Source: Chryseobacterium limigenitum (GTDB lineage: Bacteria > Bacteroidota > Bacteroidia > Flavobacteriales > Weeksellaceae). Taken from it: DNA of 64,000 bases. The DNA is taken from positions 62,001-126,000 of the forward strand of contig NZ_FPKW01000008.1 of NCBI RefSeq assembly GCF_900114875.1, in the 5' to 3' direction. Below the pieces are notes generated by a model. That model was not told the DNA's origin, ran no database searches, and saw nothing but the letters and a program-made list of their open reading frames with translations. Every line of letters begins with the position of its first letter. The stretch's first letter is position 1. Position numbers and translations under genes: made by a program. Positions 59,899-64,000 of this stretch are shown here, piece by piece.

Positions 59899-61124
59899 AA
59901 TGGACAGAGGGAATAGATAAATTGGGTCTTGGTTTATACTTCATGCTTTGCATTTTTGCTATTGCGAATATTTACAGTGTTGACCAGAAATTAGGCGAAA
60001 AACAATTGGTTTTCTTCGGCATTTCTGTATTTGTAGGGCTTATTATCTTTGTCGGAAGAAGTAAGTTTTTCGAAAACATGGCAGGCATTTTTTATATCGG
60101 CGGAGTCTTATTGCTTATTGGTCTTTTTCCTTTTGGGAAAGAAATTTTAGGACAGAAAAACTGGTATAAATTCGGAAGTTTTACCATGCAGCCTGTAGAG
60201 TTTGCAAAAATTGGGACGACGCTTATGGTGGCCAATTATGTTTCCGGACCGGATTTTAATTTAAGTAACAGAAGGTCTCTTTTAACAATATTAGGTATTA
60301 TAGCGATTCCTGCGGTTGTTGTATTGGCAATTCCTGATGTGGGTTCATTATTGGTTTTTACAGCATTTTTCATTGCTTTATACAGAGAGGGATTAAGCGG
60401 TTTGCTTTTCGGTATCGGATTTCTTTTTGCAGGAGTTTTCTTGGTGTCTTTAGCTATAAACCCTATTTACGTTGTTGTCGCTATTTTAGTAATTGCAGCA
60501 GGGTGGATTGCAATGAATTACTATAAAATGTCTTGGAATGTAATTTCCATTGCGAGTATTATTGGATCTATTGTTTTATTATGCGGATTAGCTTTTGGAT
60601 CACCATACATCTTAGAGAAACTTCCAAAACACCAGCGAGAAAGGATTGAAGTTCTTTTTAAAGGTGAAAAAGCATTTAGAGACACTTCCGGTTACAACTT
60701 GTTATATTCTAAAACAGCGATCGGCTCAGGGGGAATCTTAGGTAAAGGGTATCGTGAAGGTTCTGTTACCCAAGGAAAATTTGTTCCAGAACAGGAAACG
60801 GATTATATTTTCTGTACGGTGGGTGAGGAATGGGGCTTTGTAGGCAGTGCAGTTCTTGTGCTTTGCTATATGGTTTACATTGGAAGGATCTATTATCTTG
60901 CTGAACAACAAAAATCTGTATTTAACCGCGTTTTCGGGTATTGTTTTGCTTCGATTCTGTTGATGCACTTTACGATCAATTTAGGCATGGTTATGGGGCT
61001 TTTTCCGACTGTTGGGATTCCGTTGCCTTACTTTAGCTATGGAGGAAGTTCATTGTTGGCCTTTTCTATCATGACTTTTATTTTCTTTAAATTAAATTAT
61101 GCCGATAAAAACAGCTTGGTTTAA
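59895..61124 (+). CDS. rodA: peptidoglycan glycosyltransferase RodA (SEDS)
   Basis: 409 residues, ten TM helices, SEDS-family glycan polymerase that pairs with PBP2. Conserved parts: GQKNWYKFGSFTMQPVEFAKI, the catalytic-region Asp in AIPDVGSLLVF, GSGGILGKGYREGSVTQGKFVPEQETDYIF, and GIPLPYFSYGGSSLLAFS. Its ATG overlaps the mrdA stop codon (ATGA). Last gene of the elongasome operon; no clear terminator is visible, but a heptad array starts 3 bases past the stop codon. Confidence 0.97.
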   Translation: MKWTEGIDKLGLGLYFMLCIFAIANIYSVDQKLGEKQLVFFGISVFVGLIIFVGRSKFFENMAGIFYIGGVLLLIGLFPFGKEILGQKNWYKFGSFTMQPVEFAKIGTTLMVANYVSGPDFNLSNRRSLLTILGIIAIPAVVVLAIPDVGSLLVFTAFFIALYREGLSGLLFGIGFLFAGVFLVSLAINPIYVVVAILVIAAGWIAMNYYKMSWNVISIASIIGSIVLLCGLAFGSPYILEKLPKHQRERIEVLFKGEKAFRDTSGYNLLYSKTAIGSGGILGKGYREGSVTQGKFVPEQETDYIFCTVGEEWGFVGSAVLVLCYMVYIGRIYYLAEQQKSVFNRVFGYCFASILLMHFTINLGMVMGLFPTVGIPLPYFSYGGSSLLAFSIMTFIFFKLNYADKNSLV

Positions 61125-61127
61125 GCG

Positions 61128-61155
61128 GGAAGTTTGAAGTTGGGTGCCGGAAGTT
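61128..61155. repeat. heptad-periodic array after rodA
   Basis: Units GGAAGTT, TGAAGTT, GGGTGCC, GGAAGTT, starting 3 bases after the rodA stop codon. Further on, ATAATCCG / AAATCCG (61193-61211) is a short imperfect direct repeat. Confidence 0.5.
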
Positions 61156-61245
61156 TACAAATATTCCGTTAATTTTTAAGTTTAAAATCTACATAATCCG
61201 TGAAATCCGCGGAACATTAAATCATTAATAAAACCCACACGCTTT

Positions 61246-61827
61246 ATGAAAGAAGCATACATTCTTGACCAGAATTTCGAAAATACAGATTTTGGGAAAT
61301 CTCCATTGGAAAAAGGTGAATATGAAAACTGTACTTTCCTCAATTGTAATTTTGAATATACAAATCTCTCTGATTTTAAATTTACAGACTGTGAGTTCAT
61401 CGGATGTAACTTAAGCATGGCAAAGCTTTCTAATACTGCTTTTCGCGACGTAATTTTCAAAGGATGTAAAATGTTCGGACTTCAGTTTAGTGATTGCAAT
61501 GAATTTGGATTGTCATTTAAATTTGACGAATGTTCTCTTAATAACTCAACCTTTTATAAAACGACAATCAAAAAGACGCTTTTCAAAAATTCAAAATTAA
61601 TTGAGGTTGATTTTGAAGAATGTGATCTTTCAAACTCAGTATTTACAAGCTGTGATCTTGCAGGAGCTGTATTTGTGAATGCGAACCTTGAAAAAGCAGA
61701 CTTCAGGACTTCTATCAACTATTCCATAGATCCGAATACTAATAAGCTTAAAAAGGCAAAATTCTCACTTTCTGAAGTGCATGGTCTCTTGTATAAGCTC
61801 GATATACAAATAGAGAGAAACAGCTAG
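61246..61827 (+). CDS. pentapeptide-repeat protein
   Basis: 193 residues made almost wholly of A(D/N)LxX-type pentapeptide repeats forming a right-handed quadrilateral beta helix (NCTFLNCNFEYTNLSDFKF, FIGCNLSMAKLS, LAGAVFVNANLEKADF). Cytosolic, no signal peptide. The family includes Qnr-type proteins that mimic DNA and protect gyrase, but this one lacks features that I could tie to Qnr. Function unknown. It may be read through from rodA, as no terminator separates them. Confidence 0.88.
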   Translation: MKEAYILDQNFENTDFGKSPLEKGEYENCTFLNCNFEYTNLSDFKFTDCEFIGCNLSMAKLSNTAFRDVIFKGCKMFGLQFSDCNEFGLSFKFDECSLNNSTFYKTTIKKTLFKNSKLIEVDFEECDLSNSVFTSCDLAGAVFVNANLEKADFRTSINYSIDPNTNKLKKAKFSLSEVHGLLYKLDIQIERNS

Positions 61828-61865
61828 TTTTAGAAGTTAGATACTAGAAAATAGAAGTTAGTATT
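61824..61865. repeat. heptad-periodic array after the pentapeptide-repeat gene
   Basis: Six contiguous 7-base units CTAGTTT, TAGAAGT, TAGATAC, TAGAAAA, TAGAAGT, TAGTATT; the first unit contains the TAG stop codon. The unit TAGAAGT is the reverse complement, in shifted register, of the CTAACTT units at 14323-14357. Confidence 0.6.
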
Positions 61866-61936
61866 AGAGATACTAAAATTTCTCTTCTCTGAAAAGAATG
61901 GATTTCAAATCAACGAAAACCTCATCGACAATAAAA

Positions 61937-61961
61937 AAGCCATCAAAATTTTTGATGGCTT
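61937..61961 (-). terminator. terminator of the NlpC/P60 gene
   Basis: Eleven-base stem AAGCCATCAAA / TTTGATGGCTT, 3-base loop, with a T6 run on the minus strand, 26 bases past the stop codon. Confidence 0.8.
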
Positions 61962-61986
61962 CATTATTTAAATCAATTATTTAAAA

Positions 61987-62697
61987 TTAAAAACTTGTTG
62001 CGGTTGTCGCTGTTGTTGCAGCTAGGTTGTTGTAAGCTTCTCCGTTTTCGTTGATTATTCTTTTTGCGAATCTGAACTTAGGTCCCCAATAAGAATCATT
62101 AAGAGAAGAGATCATAACACCTTTTGAAGTGGCTGCATGGATGAATTTGATTTCACCTTCTTCAGAAACACTTTCTACAATACCTACGTGAGAAATTCTT
62201 CTGCCGTGAGAAAAGAAAATCAAATCTCCTTTCTGAAGGTTTTCTTTCTCGATTTTTTCTCCTTCCTGAGCCTGAGAAGCCGCTACTCTTGGTAAGCTAA
62301 GTCCTGCTGCTGCCCCGAATACAGAAAGCACAAAAGCTGAACAATCTATACCGTTTCTTGTCATTCCTCCATATCTGTAAGGAGTTCCCAGGTATGTTTC
62401 AGCTTCCGTTAGGATATTGTCTATTGTTTTATTGTATTTAACGACTTTAGCAATGCCTGCATTTTTGATAGAATTTTTTGCATTTGCTATAGATGCCGCT
62501 TTTTCTGCCAGAAAAGAATTGATAAGTCTTTGCTTATCCTGCTCCATTTTGTTGGTATCCAGTGAAGCTAGTTTGGCATCTGTTTTGTATTCTTTAGAGT
62601 AAGTTGCTGGTTTTGAAACTACATAATTTGTAACGCAAGATTGTAGTGAGACTGTAGAAACTAAAGCTACTAAATAAGACAAAACTCTTTTCTTCAT
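61987..62697 (-). CDS. NlpC/P60-family lipoprotein (C40 peptidase)
   Basis: 236 residues from the ATG at 62697; another ATG lies two codons upstream and cannot be excluded. Lipoprotein signal MKKRVLSYLVALVSTVSLQSC, a helical spacer (KMEQDKQRLINSFLAEKAAS), then a C-terminal NlpC/P60 domain: catalytic Cys in NGIDCSAFVLSVFG, His in SHVGIVESV and a third polar residue in KFIHAATSKGV. It cleaves peptide stems of peptidoglycan (typically gamma-D-Glu-diamino acid bonds). A TACTTTTG -7-like element is on the minus strand at 62746-62753. Confidence 0.93.
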   Translation of the reverse strand: MKKRVLSYLVALVSTVSLQSCVTNYVVSKPATYSKEYKTDAKLASLDTNKMEQDKQRLINSFLAEKAASIANAKNSIKNAGIAKVVKYNKTIDNILTEAETYLGTPYRYGGMTRNGIDCSAFVLSVFGAAAGLSLPRVAASQAQEGEKIEKENLQKGDLIFFSHGRRISHVGIVESVSEEGEIKFIHAATSKGVMISSLNDSYWGPKFRFAKRIINENGEAYNNLAATTATTATSF

Positions 62698-63033
62698 ATA
62701 CATATTTATTACCGTTTTAAAGGGATATTTATTTCAAAAGCCTTACAAAAGTAGAGATTCCAAACAAAAGGAGCCCGATATGATTATTATCAGGTTCTGC
62801 ATTTAACATATTTTAACATATTGTTTAGGTATGTTAAAGAAAAACAATCTGCTATGTCCCATTTTTGGTGGATGTGCGGTTTTTTTTATTAAGATTCTTT
62901 AACATAATAATTGATATTTCCTTTATTAATCATAGGTGAGTTTTTAAAACTCCAATTTTCAGACTGTTAACAAAACAAAAAAAACTCCCCGGAAAAAACC
63001 GGAGAGTTTAACTAATATGGAACTTTACAGATG
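62698..63033. other. 336-base intergenic region, NlpC/P60 / glutamine synthetase III
   Basis: Contains the TACTTTTG -7-like element (62746-62753, minus), three direct copies of TTTAACATA (62802-62810, 62812-62820, 62898-62906) and one inverted copy (62830-62838), and the terminator at 62982-63009. Nothing coding seen. Confidence 0.6.
62982..63009 (-). terminator. terminator of the glutamine synthetase III gene
   Basis: Stem AAACTC-C-CCGG / CCGG-A-GAGTTT (one internal mismatch), 6-base A loop, followed on the minus strand by a run of Ts. Confidence 0.75.
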
Positions 63034-64000
63034 TTATCTTGTAAATAACATTTCTCTATATTTCGTCATTGGCCAAAGCTCATCATCAACCATCATTTCT
63101 AGATCATCAGAAGCTTCTCTGATCGGATCAAATAATGGAATTACGTTTTTGCAGTAAGTTTCTGCTTGCTTTTGGCTGTCAGATGTCGCTTTTGCAGCTT
63201 CTCTTGCTTTCATAAGATCCTCAACACCTAATTTAATTTTAGAGATGTTTTCAGAAATTTGAGTAATTAAACTCATTTGTTCTTTCGCTAATTTCTTGAA
63301 TTCTTTATCTTCAAAAATTTCCTTAAGACCTTTTACGTTCTCAATTAATCTGTTTTGATAATTTAGAGCAGAAGGAATAATGTGGTTTCTTGCGATATCG
63401 CTTAAAACTCTTGCTTCAATATCAATAACGGTAGAATATTTTTCTAATTTGATCTCGTTTCTAGCTTCAACTTCTCTGTGAGTGAAAATTCCCATTTCCT
63501 CATAAAGATCAACAAACTTCTGATCCATTTCCTGCTTAAGAGCTTCCGGAGTAGTTTTTAAGTTGTTCAATCCTCTTTTTTCAGCTTCTTTTGCCCAGTC
63601 GTCAGAATATCCGTCACCTTCAAACATAATGTTTTTAGACTGCTTGATGTATTCTCTTAGTACATTGAAAATAGCTTCGTCTTTCTTCAATCCTGTTTCA
63701 ATTAAAGCATCAACTTCTTTTTTGAAGTCGTTTAATTGTTTTGCAGCAATTGTATTCATTACCGTCATAGATTCTGCGCAGTTTGCAGAAGAACCTACTG
63801 CTCTGATTTCAAATTTATTTCCTGTAAATGCAAATGGAGACGTTCTGTTTCTGTCAGTGTTATCTAATAGAATTTCAGGAATTTTTCCAACTACATTTAA
63901 TTTTAGATCTGTTTTTTCGTCCGGAGAAAGTTTTCCTTCAGTTACTTTTTCCAATTCTTCCAATACTCTGAACAACTGACTTCCGATAAATACAGAAATA
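63034..64000 (-). CDS. glnN: glutamine synthetase III, C-terminal part (cut by window end)
   Basis: About 322 C-terminal residues; the frame stays open to base 64000 (it reads SVFIGSQLFRVLEEL at the edge), so the gene continues beyond the window and the internal TTG at 63975 is not its start. GSIII is about 700-730 residues in Bacteroidota. Key segments: LDNTDRNRTSPFAFTGNKFEIRAVGSSANCA, part of the ATP/glutamate site, MFEGDGYSDDWAKEAEKRGLNN, and a long helical C-terminus ending WPMTKYREMLFTR. It makes glutamine from glutamate, ammonia and ATP. Confidence 0.93.
   Translation of the reverse strand, partial: ISVFIGSQLFRVLEELEKVTEGKLSPDEKTDLKLNVVGKIPEILLDNTDRNRTSPFAFTGNKFEIRAVGSSANCAESMTVMNTIAAKQLNDFKKEVDALIETGLKKDEAIFNVLREYIKQSKNIMFEGDGYSDDWAKEAEKRGLNNLKTTPEALKQEMDQKFVDLYEEMGIFTHREVEARNEIKLEKYSTVIDIEARVLSDIARNHIIPSALNYQNRLIENVKGLKEIFEDKEFKKLAKEQMSLITQISENISKIKLGVEDLMKAREAAKATSDSQKQAETYCKNVIPLFDPIREASDDLEMMVDDELWPMTKYREMLFTR

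Noticed and set aside
1-64000. Mobile elements, prophage, defence islands, tRNA or rRNA genes
   Set aside because: I read all intergenic regions and the coding frames and found no integrase, transposase, phage, restriction or toxin-antitoxin gene and no tRNA-like fold that I could support. A tRNAscan/Infernal run would settle small RNAs.

Overview
The window is a contiguous, AT-rich chromosomal segment of a Bacteroidota bacterium, almost certainly class Flavobacteriia and most like Chryseobacterium and relatives (Weeksellaceae). The evidence is lineage-specific content: a gldH gliding lipoprotein gene beside a RicT/PSP1 gene and a class A PBP, a complete Alternative Complex III operon, two secreted proteins ending in T9SS type A sorting domains, GLPGLI and DUF3078 families, a glutamine synthetase III fragment, and promoters of the Bacteroidota TTG / TAnnTTTG type instead of sigma-70 boxes with Shine-Dalgarno sites. 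It is dense core genome. I see no transposase, integrase, phage gene, CRISPR array, tRNA or rRNA.

Layout. 0-4.5 kb (+): KirBac-like K+ channel, YkgJ-type Cys-cluster protein, a small Ala/Thr-rich exported protein, a membrane-anchored LytTR regulator and an amidohydrolase. 4.5-8.1 kb (-): gdhA, dprA, rhomboid protease. 8.3-10.4 kb (+): tandem DUF3078 paralogues. 10.5-14.7 kb (-): Fe-S assembly operon sufA-like/sufB/sufC/sufD. 14.9-16.7 kb (+): two GLPGLI proteins. 16.8-24.3 kb (-): zinc metallopeptidase, LTA-synthase-like sulfatase, TPR protein with ribH, lipoprotein with apt, and a secreted protein. 24.4-32.8 kb (-): actABCDEF, the quinol:cytochrome c oxidoreductase that replaces complex III. 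33.0-41.8 kb: SPOR-like protein (+), then on the minus strand a polytopic membrane protein, a T9SS cargo protein, selO, and ricT-gldH-PBP1A. 42.1-49.7 kb (+): FadL porin with SGNH hydrolase, prs, rplY, sufS, a second T9SS cargo and a nitroreductase. 49.8-55.1 kb (-): hemA-hemC-DUF1287-amidase-hemD-hemE. 55.5-61.1 kb (+): mreB-mreC-mreD-mrdA-rodA. The end holds a pentapeptide-repeat protein (+), an NlpC/P60 lipoprotein (-) and the C-terminal part of glutamine synthetase III (-), cut by the window edge.

The genes fall into three themes. Respiration and cofactors: ACIII needs heme (hem genes) and Fe-S clusters (suf genes, with sufS detached about 32 kb away). Envelope and cell shape: mreBCD/mrdA/rodA, PBP1A, amidase, DUF1287, NlpC/P60, LTA-synthase-like enzyme, GldH. 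Nitrogen and nucleotides: gdhA, GSIII, prs, apt, ribH.

I did not find a convincing wholly new multigene system. The observations I rate highest are a pair of 8-bp direct repeats exactly 21 bp apart directly upstream of the amidohydrolase and downstream of the LytTR gene, which matches LytTR operator geometry; degenerate 7-bp-periodic arrays that start at or within a few bases of four different stop codons; a perfect 28-bp inverted repeat of REP type; a palindrome cluster upstream of the FadL/SGNH operon; two cell-wall genes embedded in the heme operon; and a monoheme cytochrome domain at the N-terminus of the pentaheme ActA.
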